From the NCBI GenBank assembly GCA_017623575.1, contig JAGAOS010000061.1:1-51726 (forward strand): a stretch of DNA of 51,726 nt, read 5' to 3'. Under the pieces are notes generated by a model. It was not told the origin of the DNA. It made no database searches and worked only from the letters and a program-made list of their open reading frames with translations. This document shows positions 42,708-51,308 of this stretch, piece by piece. The stretch's first letter is position 1. Each line of letters starts with the position of its first letter. This DNA comes from Clostridia bacterium (GTDB taxonomy: Bacteria; Bacillota; Clostridia; Oscillospirales; Acutalibacteraceae). A program made the position numbers and the translations under genes.

Positions 42708-44408
42708 ATGAATAATTCTTCTGTTGAAACACCCATTGAAGAAACACTTAGCACAGAACAAAAAATAAAAGCCTTGCGTGAGGCTATTATGGCATCAAAG
42801 GATCTTGATGATTGGCCAAAGATTCAAGCCTTTGAGCCTAACGGAGAAAACAATTATATATGTATAAGCTACTCCCACAAGGATTATAAACCTGTTTACT
42901 GTGACATTGTTAATATGGCGCTTTCGGGGGTGCGGGTATGGTACGATGAAGGTCTTTCGGCAGGTATTAACTGGCGAAAAGAGGTTGAAAAGCGCATTGC
43001 CGACCCTTGCTGCAGCGGTGTAATATTTTATCTTAGCGAAAATCTTTTCACCAGTAGCTCTATTCAGTATGAAATTAGTCTGATATATAACAAAAAACCT
43101 TTTTTTGCTGTAAATTTAACCGATAAACAGCCCTTTAAAATTCTTCAGGGATGTATAGATAAAATAAACTCCTCTGATGATAATATGGATTGGCTACATA
43201 ATCTGAGCGGTGCCTTTACAGATGCTAAGACCTACCTGCCCTACAACGGCGCCAACCACGATAAAAACCTACTGCGACAGATAAAAAAACAGTTTAATGT
43301 TACTGTAGAGTCGCAAACTCAAACTAAAGCAAGGGCTGAAGCCACCACAGTTGTTCCACCCCAACAAACTAATAATAAAAAGGAAGATACATTTTTAATA
43401 AATGACGGCGTTTTAGAAAAATATATTGGCGAATCAAAATCAGTTATAATCCCCGACTCGGTTAAGATAATTGGCAACAATGCCTTTAAAAACACCGTTC
43501 TGCTAGAGAATGTAACTATACCCGACTCTGTAATCCGCATTGAAAACGGAGCCTTTAGCGAAAACCGATATTTAAAAAGTGTTGTTCTGCCCGCAAGGCT
43601 TGAATATATTGGTGATGAAGCCTTTGCCAATTGTGAAAAGCTTACCAATATTATTTTACCAAACAGCATTACCCACATTGGAAGAAGAGCTTTTGAACGC
43701 TGCTATTCTATTGAAAATCTTGCTTTGCCCGAAGGTCTTACCAAAATAAGCCCCGAAGCATTTATAGGCTGTGGGGGAATAAAAATTTTAACCCTGTCCC
43801 AAAAGCTTACCCACATTGGCGCAAGAGCTTTCTTTGGTTGCAGAAATCTTGAGGCGATTTCAATTCCAAACGGCGTTACACATATTGATGACGGCGCCTT
43901 TGAAAAATGTTCATATTTAAAGGGTATTGCACTGCCTTTTAGCCTGACCTCTTTGGGTGACAATGTGTTTGCTAATTGCCACCTGCTTACCACCGTCACC
44001 CTGCCTGACAGTATAACAAATATTGGAAAAGGTATTTTTGCAAATTGCGGTGAGCTTACAAATGTTATTCTGCCAAACAACCTGACCTATATAAGTAACG
44101 AAATGTTTTTTGCTTGCTTTAAGCTTGAAGAAATAAATATTCCCAAAAGTGTTACCAATATAGGCTGCTGTGCTTTTGAGGATTGCCTGAATCTTCATAA
44201 CATTGAACTGCCTGACGGACTTATAAGCATTGGTGACAACGCTTTTTCCCACTCCGGAATTTATGGAATCTTTATCCCCGCAAGTGTTACAGAAATCGGA
44301 CGAAGGGTTTTTAAGGGCACATTTATACGCCCCACAATACACACTCCACGCGGTTCATATGCCGCAAAATACGCCCGCAAGCGATTTATGAAGGTTAATT
44401 ACATTTGA
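42708..44408 (+). CDS. TIR-domain / BspA-type leucine-rich-repeat protein
   Basis: A 566-residue cytoplasmic-looking protein without signal peptide or membrane segment. Residues 49-195 are TIR-like: ICISYSHKDY (51-60), VWYDEGLSAGINW (77-89) and SSIQYEISLI, where E122 fits the catalytic Glu of TIR NADases. A polar linker (about 200-230) leads to some 13 BspA-type leucine-rich repeats (unit LPxSITxIGxxAFxxCxxL) to about 545. Bacterial TIR proteins include NAD-cleaving defence effectors; TIR-LRR fusions are poorly known. RBS TTTGGAGG. It is transcribed divergently from the dehydratase. Confidence 0.85.
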   Translation: MNNSSVETPIEETLSTEQKIKALREAIMASKDLDDWPKIQAFEPNGENNYICISYSHKDYKPVYCDIVNMALSGVRVWYDEGLSAGINWRKEVEKRIADPCCSGVIFYLSENLFTSSSIQYEISLIYNKKPFFAVNLTDKQPFKILQGCIDKINSSDDNMDWLHNLSGAFTDAKTYLPYNGANHDKNLLRQIKKQFNVTVESQTQTKARAEATTVVPPQQTNNKKEDTFLINDGVLEKYIGESKSVIIPDSVKIIGNNAFKNTVLLENVTIPDSVIRIENGAFSENRYLKSVVLPARLEYIGDEAFANCEKLTNIILPNSITHIGRRAFERCYSIENLALPEGLTKISPEAFIGCGGIKILTLSQKLTHIGARAFFGCRNLEAISIPNGVTHIDDGAFEKCSYLKGIALPFSLTSLGDNVFANCHLLTTVTLPDSITNIGKGIFANCGELTNVILPNNLTYISNEMFFACFKLEEINIPKSVTNIGCCAFEDCLNLHNIELPDGLISIGDNAFSHSGIYGIFIPASVTEIGRRVFKGTFIRPTIHTPRGSYAAKYARKRFMKVNYI

Positions 44409-44450
44409 TTTTTTGTAATATTAAATTCAAATATATATTATCAACACAAA

Positions 44451-44485
44451 AACCGTACCAGAACATTTTTGTTTCCGGTACGGTT
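44451..44485. terminator. Terminator between convergent genes
   Basis: AACCGTACC (44451-44459) pairs with GGTACGGTT (44477-44485). It serves the TIR-LRR gene and the convergent small membrane protein gene; T-runs are modest on both strands. Confidence 0.65.
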
Positions 44486-44492
44486 AATTAAT

Positions 44493-44876
44493 TTAGCTTT
44501 CTATTATTTTTTTGCCAATTAAATCAATTAAAAAGAAGAGTATGCATCCCGCGGCATAGCAAATAATATCATAAAAGGAAAAATATCTGCCAAACCAAAC
44601 AGAAATAAATTTGAAGTCCTCTAATCCCAAAAGCTTTACCACATCAAAATACTGGCAAAGCTCTACTACTGCAGAAAATATAAAAACATAAATCGGCAAA
44701 GGTCTTATTCTTTTTGGAATTACGGCGGCCAAGAAGCAACAAATAAGCAGGGTTATAAAAACATCGCCAAGATATGACCTTACAAAAATATTTGTTACAA
44801 ATGCCGCAATGTAAATTTCTATAAGCAGTAATAAAACAAAAACCACCGCATATATTTTTCGCAATTTTTTATACAT
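44493..44876 (-). CDS. Small DUF2809-like membrane protein
   Basis: A 127-residue protein of four predicted membrane helices. The segment VRSYLGDVFITLLICCFLAA and the later FSAVVELCQYF match the DUF2809 family of unknown function. It starts 29 bp past the end of the TlpA-like gene and so may be last in that operon. RBS ACAGGAG. Confidence 0.75.
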   Translation of the reverse strand: MYKKLRKIYAVVFVLLLLIEIYIAAFVTNIFVRSYLGDVFITLLICCFLAAVIPKRIRPLPIYVFIFSAVVELCQYFDVVKLLGLEDFKFISVWFGRYFSFYDIICYAAGCILFFLIDLIGKKIIES

Positions 44877-44905
44877 ATAAAGCTCCTGTTTATTATAGGG
44901 CGTTA

Positions 44906-45469
44906 TCAGGTTATAGACTCAATGCCTGCTATAAGTCTATCATAATCCAGCGCGCCGATTTGCTTAGCGGCAAGCTCGCCCTCGGAATCAATAAAAATGG
45001 TTGTGGGATAGCTTGTTATATAATAATCGTTTACCCCCTCCATATAAATATCAAAGAAAACATCAAACTCATAACCGTTATCTTCAATATACTTTCTTGC
45101 TGATTCCTCAGTTTCTCTTAATCCGTCAGTAACATTTAGCATTATAAACTGTACATCGGGGTATTCCTTGGCGGCTTTGTCAAATTCGGGCATTTCTTCT
45201 TTACAGTAATAACACCAGGTAGCCCAAAAATTTAAAACTATCGGCTTACCCTTAAAATCCGAAAGATTTACCTCTTTACCGTTATAATCCAGCATAGTAA
45301 AATCGGGCACTGCAAGAGCCTCATCCTCTGCAGTATTCTCTCCCGAAGCAACCTTGGAATTGTTGTTTTCTTTATAATCCTTACTTAGTCGGTTGTACAA
45401 AACGGTAGACCCGCCTATAATACCAGCCAACAGCACCAAAATTAATAACCATTTAAACATATTTTTCAT
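44906..45469 (-). CDS. Membrane-anchored TlpA/ResA-like thioredoxin
   Basis: A 187-residue protein. One N-terminal membrane anchor (residues 6-24) is followed by a linker and a thioredoxin fold with active-site WCYYC (near 85-89) and the cis-Pro loop SYPTTIFID. Outside the cell it would reduce or exchange disulfides. The ccdA gene directly upstream supplies electrons across the membrane, so the pair forms a thiol-reducing relay. Targets are unknown; no cytochrome c genes are in the window. Confidence 0.92.
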   Translation of the reverse strand: MKNMFKWLLILVLLAGIIGGSTVLYNRLSKDYKENNNSKVASGENTAEDEALAVPDFTMLDYNGKEVNLSDFKGKPIVLNFWATWCYYCKEEMPEFDKAAKEYPDVQFIMLNVTDGLRETEESARKYIEDNGYEFDVFFDIYMEGVNDYYITSYPTTIFIDSEGELAAKQIGALDYDRLIAGIESIT

Positions 45470-45485
45470 AAAATCATCTCCCTGT

Positions 45486-46145
45486 CTAGCCCAGTAATGC
45501 TAAAAATTTGCCGAACATACCGGTAGCCATAAGCACACCCACCGTTACAAGCAATGTGCCGCTTATGATATTAATTATTTTATAATGTTTTTTTATAACA
45601 GCAAAGGCGCCTTTAAGCTTGTCTATTAATATTGCGCTTACAAAAAAAGGTATTCCAAGACCAAGGGAATACAGAAGAAGCATAAAAATGCCCTCCATAA
45701 CACTTCCCCTGCTTGCCGCCAGCATAAGGGCAGAGCCTAAAAACGCACCTACGCAGGGGGTCCATCCAATGGAAAATACAACGCCGAATAATGCTGATGA
45801 AAAAAATCCAAGATTTTCTGTTTTAGCCGAATTACTGCCCTTAAAAATATTAAGCTTAAAAAAGCCTAAATAGTTAAGACCAAAGATAATAACAATAAGA
45901 CCGGTAACAATATTAACTGCTACACTGTACTCTTTTAAAAATCTGCCAAAGCTACCCGCAAGGGCACCAAGAAGTATAAAAACAGCCGTGAAGCCCAGTA
46001 TAAAGCCTAAGGCATTTGTAATTACCTTTTTAGTGTTTTTTTCACTTCCACCCGCAAAATACGAAATGTAAATAGGAAGCATTGGTAAAAGGCAGGGTGA
46101 AACAAAGGTTATAATTCCTTCTAAAAATGAAATAAAATATTGCAT
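45486..46145 (-). CDS. ccdA: CcdA-type thiol-disulfide transporter
   Basis: A 219-residue protein with six membrane helices. The paired redox cysteines are in TFVSPCLLPMLP (helix 1) and IGWTPCVGAFLG (helix 4). CcdA passes electrons from cytoplasmic thioredoxin to extracytoplasmic TlpA-like proteins, and that partner follows after 16 bp. RBS AGGGAGG. Confidence 0.93.
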   Translation of the reverse strand: MQYFISFLEGIITFVSPCLLPMLPIYISYFAGGSEKNTKKVITNALGFILGFTAVFILLGALAGSFGRFLKEYSVAVNIVTGLIVIIFGLNYLGFFKLNIFKGSNSAKTENLGFFSSALFGVVFSIGWTPCVGAFLGSALMLAASRGSVMEGIFMLLLYSLGLGIPFFVSAILIDKLKGAFAVIKKHYKIINIISGTLLVTVGVLMATGMFGKFLALLG

Positions 46146-46178
46146 ATTGTGATTATACCTCCCTATACAACCTATCTA

Positions 46179-46235
46179 AAAAGGCTATTTTCTTTATAAC
46201 GCAAAAGTTAAACTAACGCAAGAAAATAGCCTTTT
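46179..46235. terminator. Terminator after gatB
   Basis: Perfect 16-bp arms AAAAGGCTATTTTCTT (46179-46194) and complement (46220-46235). On the minus strand the stem ends in TTTTT just after gatB. Confidence 0.75.
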
Positions 46236-46244
46236 AATGCAAAA

Positions 46245-47663
46245 TTATTTTAATTTTTCAATTAACAGGGTTCTTATAACTGCGGGGTCGCCTGCGCCCT
46301 TAAGCTCTTTCATACAGGCACCGAATATTGCTTGCAGAGCCTTTTCCTTACCGCCCTTATAATCGGCAACGGCGGCGGCATTGGCGGCTATAACCTTATC
46401 AATAACGGCATTAATAGCACCCTCATCCACCTTGGCATCAAGAGCATTTTTCTTAATGAACTCCATAGGGTCAACCTTATCCTCAATAACGGCAATAAGA
46501 ACCTTTTTACCTGCACCGCGGTTAATCTTGCCATCTGCAACCTGCTTAATAACCAAGCTGAGTGCATCAGGGGTGATTTCAAGATCGCTAAGCAGTAATC
46601 CATCCTTACGGAGAATACCTGCGCAATCAGTTAAAATCCAAGCGGCGCTATCCTTAGCGTTACAGCCAAGGGCAATAACATCATCCAAAAGCTTGCTGAT
46701 TTTAAAGTTTCCAATAAGCATTTCTATTTCTTTTTCAGAAATGCCCGCCTCCCTATATGCATCTGCCTTTTCATCAACGGCAACAGGCTTGGCAGATTTA
46801 ATCTGCTCCAGCCATTCATCATCAATGATAATGGGCATAAGGTTTGCATCGGGGAAATAACGGTAATCCGCCTCGGTTTCCTTGTTACGCATAGCAAAGG
46901 TTTTACCGCTTACATCATCAAAGCGTCTGGTTTCCTGAACAAGCTCCTCGGTTTCAAACTCCAAAGCATCCATATGACGCTGTGCCTCATAACGGATAGC
47001 CTTTTCAATAGCTTCCAGAGAGCTCATATTTTTAATTTCGGTACGAACACCGTATTCCTCGCTACCCTCAGGACGGACAGAGATGTTTATATCGCAACGC
47101 ATTGCGCCCTCTTCACACTCAGAAATTCCACCCGAACGGAACATTGATTTAAGCTTTGAAAGGTATGCCACAACCTCCTCCGCACTGCGGAAATCGGGCT
47201 GAGTAACAATTTCAATAAGGGGTACGCTGGTACGGTTAAAATCCACAAAGGAGAACTTGCCCTCATGCACAAGCTTACCTGCGTCCTCCTCCATATGGAT
47301 CTGCTTTATTCTTATATCACGCTTACCCTGAGAGGTTTTTACGGGAACAAGACCATTTGTACAGATAGGATGATTAAGCTGTGTTATCTGATATGCGCAG
47401 GGAAGATCGGGGTAATAGTAATTTTTCTTATCAAAAGTAGTGTATCTGCTAATTTCACAGTTAAGCATAAGTCCTGCGGTAACTGCAAGCTCAACAACAC
47501 GCTTGTTCATAACAGGCAGCATACCGGGCATACCGCTACAAGCAGGGCATACACAATCGTTTGGCTCTTTAGGTGAAGAATGACCGCCGCAGGAACAGAA
47601 AATTTTAGACTGAGTATCCAGCTCTACATGGGTTTCAAGACCAATTACAAGCTCATAATTCAT
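46245..47663 (-). CDS. gatB: Asp-tRNA(Asn)/Glu-tRNA(Gln) amidotransferase subunit B
   Basis: A 472-residue protein that activates the mischarged aminoacyl-tRNA by phosphorylation and binds its tRNA. The N-terminal VIGLETHVELDTQSKIFCSC and VCPACSGMPGMLPVMN carry the conserved metal-binding cysteines. The C-terminal helical YqeY-like tail is complete (to LLIEKLK). Length and motifs are normal, in contrast to the altered subunit A next door. Starts 2 bp after the gatA stop. Confidence 0.96.
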   Translation of the reverse strand: MNYELVIGLETHVELDTQSKIFCSCGGHSSPKEPNDCVCPACSGMPGMLPVMNKRVVELAVTAGLMLNCEISRYTTFDKKNYYYPDLPCAYQITQLNHPICTNGLVPVKTSQGKRDIRIKQIHMEEDAGKLVHEGKFSFVDFNRTSVPLIEIVTQPDFRSAEEVVAYLSKLKSMFRSGGISECEEGAMRCDINISVRPEGSEEYGVRTEIKNMSSLEAIEKAIRYEAQRHMDALEFETEELVQETRRFDDVSGKTFAMRNKETEADYRYFPDANLMPIIIDDEWLEQIKSAKPVAVDEKADAYREAGISEKEIEMLIGNFKISKLLDDVIALGCNAKDSAAWILTDCAGILRKDGLLLSDLEITPDALSLVIKQVADGKINRGAGKKVLIAVIEDKVDPMEFIKKNALDAKVDEGAINAVIDKVIAANAAAVADYKGGKEKALQAIFGACMKELKGAGDPAVIRTLLIEKLK

Positions 47664-47665
47664 AA

Positions 47666-48850
47666 TTATTCACCCATCCTTTCCACACTGCCGGCAAGAC
47701 TAAGCAGTGTACCCTCTGCAAAATGCCAGCCCATTAGCTGTACGCCGTCGCTTACCAAAGCGGGGGTACCGATAAGATTGGCAATTGCGGTAAATATGCC
47801 TTCCTCAAAGACCTTAATAAAGGCATCGTCAACACTATAGGGAGCAAATTCACCCTTACTGCAAGCAGGAGTAAGAACAGCATCGTACTGTTTCATAAGC
47901 TCCTCAAATTTTTCGGCAACAACTCTGCGAACCTTAAGAGATTTGCCGTAACATTCATCATAACGCTTTTTAGAAAGCACATCTGAGCCGTAAAGAATAA
48001 CCGCCTTTGTAAGGAAATTAAATCCATCGGTTCTGGAATTTACATACAGCTCATCAATATTTTTGTATTCAGCGGCACGATAGCCGAATTTGACACCGTC
48101 ATAGCGGGAAAGATTGTTGCAGGTTTCGGCAGAATAAAGAATCTGCCAAGCGGTGTTTGCTACATCGGCAAGGTCAAAGGAAACCTCATCCACAATCACA
48201 CCGTTTGCGCGGAGCTTATCGGCATAAGCCTTTACCTTAGCCGCGGTTTCTGCATCAGCCTTTTCTAAAAGCTCTTTAACAATGCAAACTCTTTTGCCCT
48301 TAACGGCGGCGGTGTTGGTGTAATCCAAATCCTTATTTTTAAGGCTGGTTCCATCCTTTTCATCATAACCCGAGATTACTTCCATAATCTCCTTTATTTT
48401 TGCAGTATCTGCGGCATAAACGCCAAGCTGCTCACCCGAGGCGGCAGTGGAAATAATTCCATAGCGGGAAACGGTGCCGTAGGTAGGCTTTAAGAAATTC
48501 ACACCCGACAAAGCGGCGGCGCGTCTTGTACTGCCGTTTACATCAACACCAAGGGCGGCCTCTACTTCGCCTGCCTTAACAAGCTCTGCGGCGGCGCCTT
48601 TTATAGTAGCATCGTTTTCGCCGTAGTAGGAAAACTCGCCTGCAAGGTCAAGTGCAAACTCGCCAACATTGGTTTTGCCCGAAACGGTATAACCCTTATT
48701 TTCAAGTCTTGTTACCGCCTCGGCACTGAAAAGAGGCTTAAAGCCCTCTAATATACGGGAGCCTGCCGTAGCCTCAACACCCTTAACAAGAATGGTATCG
48801 TCTACCGCAAGATTTCCCTTATCAGAAATTTTAGTTGCATAATATTTCAT
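47666..48850 (-). CDS. Shortened, active-site-altered GatA homologue
   Basis: A 394-residue amidase-signature protein clearly related to GatA (SGKTNVGEFAL; FLKPTYGTVSRYGIIS; ETCNNLSRYDGVKFGYR) but about 90 residues short of the usual 485, mostly at the N-terminus. By alignment from memory the catalytic Lys is D17 (AVDDT for VKDN) and the cis-Ser is A87 (GAAAEL for GGSAAA), while the nucleophile Ser remains as S107 (NGSTRR). The usual glycine-serine-rich loop is replaced. The frame is open and begins 17 bp after aspS-gatC, so it looks maintained, not a pseudogene. Glutaminase activity seems unlikely. Confidence 0.88.
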   Translation of the reverse strand: MKYYATKISDKGNLAVDDTILVKGVEATAGSRILEGFKPLFSAEAVTRLENKGYTVSGKTNVGEFALDLAGEFSYYGENDATIKGAAAELVKAGEVEAALGVDVNGSTRRAAALSGVNFLKPTYGTVSRYGIISTAASGEQLGVYAADTAKIKEIMEVISGYDEKDGTSLKNKDLDYTNTAAVKGKRVCIVKELLEKADAETAAKVKAYADKLRANGVIVDEVSFDLADVANTAWQILYSAETCNNLSRYDGVKFGYRAAEYKNIDELYVNSRTDGFNFLTKAVILYGSDVLSKKRYDECYGKSLKVRRVVAEKFEELMKQYDAVLTPACSKGEFAPYSVDDAFIKVFEEGIFTAIANLIGTPALVSDGVQLMGWHFAEGTLLSLAGSVERMGE

Positions 48851-48867
48851 TTTAAAGCCACCTCACT

Positions 48868-50940
48868 TTACTTAACAAGTCTTGGTACCTGCCAACTGTC
48901 ATCACTGCGCTCGGGCGCGCCCTCAAGCAAACTCTCTCTTGTAAAGGGCTGCTTGCGCTCATCCTCGCGGAGGACATTGGTCATAGGCATAACATATATC
49001 ATTTCTTCGGTTTCGTCGGTATTAACTTGACTTAGCTTTGCTTCGCTTTCGCTCATTTTTGCAAAAACCTTATTCATAACCGATTCCTCAGCTTCTGTAA
49101 GGGCAAGCTGATTAAGCTGCTGTGCGTTAGAGAAGGTAGAACGCTTTTCACCCTGCCTTTTAGAACCGCCTGCCGCCGCACGGGTAGCAAGCGCGCTGTT
49201 GTTACCAAGCAAATGAACATCTTCCAACTGCTGATTTGTAACCTCGCTTGGTGCGCCGAGTAAAAGGTCTTGAGCATTACCGTTTAAGGGGAAGGCAATA
49301 ACCTCAAGAATTTTTTCCTCATCGGTTAAAAGCATTACCATACGGTCAATACCGGGAGCCATACCTGCGTGGGGCGGTGCGCCATACTGGAAGGCGGTAT
49401 AAAGGGCATTAAAGCGGGATTTAAGCTCATCCTCAGAGTAGCCTGCAATCTCAAACGCCTTTTTCATTATATCAATATCGTGGTTACGAACTGCGCCCGA
49501 TGCAAGCTCAATACCGTTACAAACAAGGTCGTACTGATAGGCAAGAACCTGCGTGGGGTCATCACCGAGGAGGGCATCCATACCGCCCTGAGGCATTGAG
49601 AATGGGTTATGGGTGAAGATGGTATCGCCTGTTTCCTCATCAATTTCATACATTGGGAAGTCTACAATAAAGCAGAATTCAAAGGCATCGTCTTTAATAA
49701 GGTCAAGCTGTTTTTTATCAGCCAGCCATGTGCGGATGTGACCTGCCTTTTTCTCGGCATCATTTTTCTTATCATCACAAATAAAGAATAATGTTTCGCC
49801 CTCTTTAACACCTGTAAGCACAGTGATTTCTGCCTTTTTTTCATCGGTTAAGAATTTGGCAATAGGACCTAAGAAAACGCCATCCTTAAGGGCGATATAG
49901 CCAAGACCGCCAAGACCAACCTCAGGTGAAGTGGCAAACTTTAAAGAATCCTCAAAGAATTTGTTGGATTTACCCTGACAGTTTGCAACAATACCGCGAA
50001 CAGGCTTACCCCTGAAGGCAGGGAAATTAACATCGGCAAAAAAGTCGGTTAAATCACAGATAATAAGGGGGTTTCTAAGGTCGGGCTTATCAGAGCCGTA
50101 TTTCATCATAGACTCTGCATAGGTAATGCGGCGGAAGGGCTTTTCGGTTATTTTTTTATTAGAGAAGGTTTTAAAGGTATCATAAACAACATCCTCGCAA
50201 ACCTCTAAGACCTCTTCTTGAGTGGCAAATGCCATTTCAAAGTCGAGCTGATAAAATTCGCCGGGCGAACGGTCGGCGCGGGCATCCTCATCGCGGAAGC
50301 AGGGTGCAATCTGAAAATATCTGTCAAAGCCTGAAACCATAAGCAGCTGTTTAAACTGCTGAGGTGCCTGAGGCAGAGCGTAGAATTTACCCGGATGCTT
50401 ACGGCTGGGTACAAGGAAATCTCTGGCACCCTCAGGTGAAGATGCGGTAAGAATGGGGGTTTGCATATCTAAAAATCCCTTGTCCTCCATTTTATTGCGC
50501 AGATGACGGATTATTTTAGAGCGAATAACAAGATTTTCGTGATTTTTGGGGTTACGCAAATCAAGATAGCGGTATTTAAGGCGAAGCTCATCCTTACTGT
50601 TGCGGGATGCTCTTACCTCAAAGGGAAGCATATTATAGCTTTTGCCAAGAACATCCAAGCTTTCGGCAACAAGCTCAACTGTACCCGTTTCAATTTTGGG
50701 GTTTACGGTTTCGGGGTCGCGTTTTTCAACCTTACCCGTTACCGAAATAACCGTTTCGCGGTTCACATTTTTTAAAAACTCCTCATTGTGAACAACAACC
50801 TGTGTAACACCTGTGTAATCGCGCAGGTCAATAAATATAACGCCGCCGTGATCGCGTACAACATCAACCCAGCCTGCAAGCTGAACGGTTTTGCCGATAT
50901 GCTCATCACGAATATCGTTACAAAATAGTGTTCTGTACAT
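48868..50940 (-). CDS. aspS: Aspartyl-tRNA synthetase fused to GatC
   Basis: A 690-residue protein. Residues 1 to about 575 are a bacterial-type AspRS: anticodon-binding OB fold (VQLAGWVDVVRDHGGVIFID), class II motif 2 (FRDEDARADRSPGEFYQLD) and motif 3 (GIDRMVMLL). After a Gly/Ser/Ala linker, residues 602-690 form a complete GatC: a helical start (QLNQLALTEAEE), then PMTNVLREDE and the GAPERSDDSWQVPRLV end typical of GatC. No separate gatC exists in the operon. The start at 50940 has TAGGAGG seven bases upstream; a frame to 51054 runs into the T-box terminator. Confidence 0.94.
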   Translation of the reverse strand: MYRTLFCNDIRDEHIGKTVQLAGWVDVVRDHGGVIFIDLRDYTGVTQVVVHNEEFLKNVNRETVISVTGKVEKRDPETVNPKIETGTVELVAESLDVLGKSYNMLPFEVRASRNSKDELRLKYRYLDLRNPKNHENLVIRSKIIRHLRNKMEDKGFLDMQTPILTASSPEGARDFLVPSRKHPGKFYALPQAPQQFKQLLMVSGFDRYFQIAPCFRDEDARADRSPGEFYQLDFEMAFATQEEVLEVCEDVVYDTFKTFSNKKITEKPFRRITYAESMMKYGSDKPDLRNPLIICDLTDFFADVNFPAFRGKPVRGIVANCQGKSNKFFEDSLKFATSPEVGLGGLGYIALKDGVFLGPIAKFLTDEKKAEITVLTGVKEGETLFFICDDKKNDAEKKAGHIRTWLADKKQLDLIKDDAFEFCFIVDFPMYEIDEETGDTIFTHNPFSMPQGGMDALLGDDPTQVLAYQYDLVCNGIELASGAVRNHDIDIMKKAFEIAGYSEDELKSRFNALYTAFQYGAPPHAGMAPGIDRMVMLLTDEEKILEVIAFPLNGNAQDLLLGAPSEVTNQQLEDVHLLGNNSALATRAAAGGSKRQGEKRSTFSNAQQLNQLALTEAEESVMNKVFAKMSESEAKLSQVNTDETEEMIYVMPMTNVLREDERKQPFTRESLLEGAPERSDDSWQVPRLVK

Positions 50941-51023
50941 TAAAAAACCTCCTAGTATTTTCCTGTAGTTCAAATTTACAAATAGGAATTTTTGTATTTT
51001 AGGAAACCAAAAAAGGCCATTTG

Positions 51024-51246
51024 TAAAAAATAAAAAGTCCCGAGAATATAACATTTATATTCTCGGGACGAGTAAATAAAAATTAACCCGCGGTGCCACC
51101 CGTATTGATATGCAAAAAACATATCCGCTTTAATATTAAGTTTTAGGTCTGCCGCGAAGTGTTGCCATAGCTACTACTCACCTGTTGCGCTTTCAGTCGG
51201 TGACGCAAATTCCCTGTAAGGCTTTCCACAAAACTATGGGTCTTCA
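51024..51246 (-). ncRNA. T-box riboswitch, probable Asn specifier, upstream of aspS-gatC
   Basis: The minus-strand leader contains the canonical T-box core GGGTGGCACCGCGGG (complement of 51087-51101) and a terminator with perfect 13-bp arms (51037-51069) and a T-rich tail. The base after UGG is C, pairing with the G discriminator of Asn, Asp and Glu tRNAs. In stem I the loop above a GAAG/CTTC helix reads GGCAACA, giving AAC (Asn) followed by A as the likely specifier. No GAC or GAU lies in that loop. Confidence 0.88.
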
Positions 51247-51251
51247 TAAAT

Positions 51252-51279
51252 ATTATACGCGTTTTTTTTGATTTGTCAA
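51252..51279 (-). promoter_or_regulatory. sigma-A promoter of the aspS-gatC operon
   Basis: Minus strand -35 TTGACA (51279-51274), 16-bp spacer, -10 TATAAT (51257-51252). Confidence 0.8.
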
Positions 51280-51308
51280 TATTTTTTTGAAAGTTTAAAA
51301 GCAGTAAT

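Noticed and set aside
46381-46860. Plus-strand frame of 159 codons opposite gatB
   Set aside because: Antisense shadow; low-complexity Ser/Ile composition and no ribosome binding site.
50941-51054. Upstream extension of the aspS-gatC frame
   Set aside because: It runs into the T-box terminator and the codons lack AspRS similarity; the ATG at 50940 has an ideal ribosome binding site.
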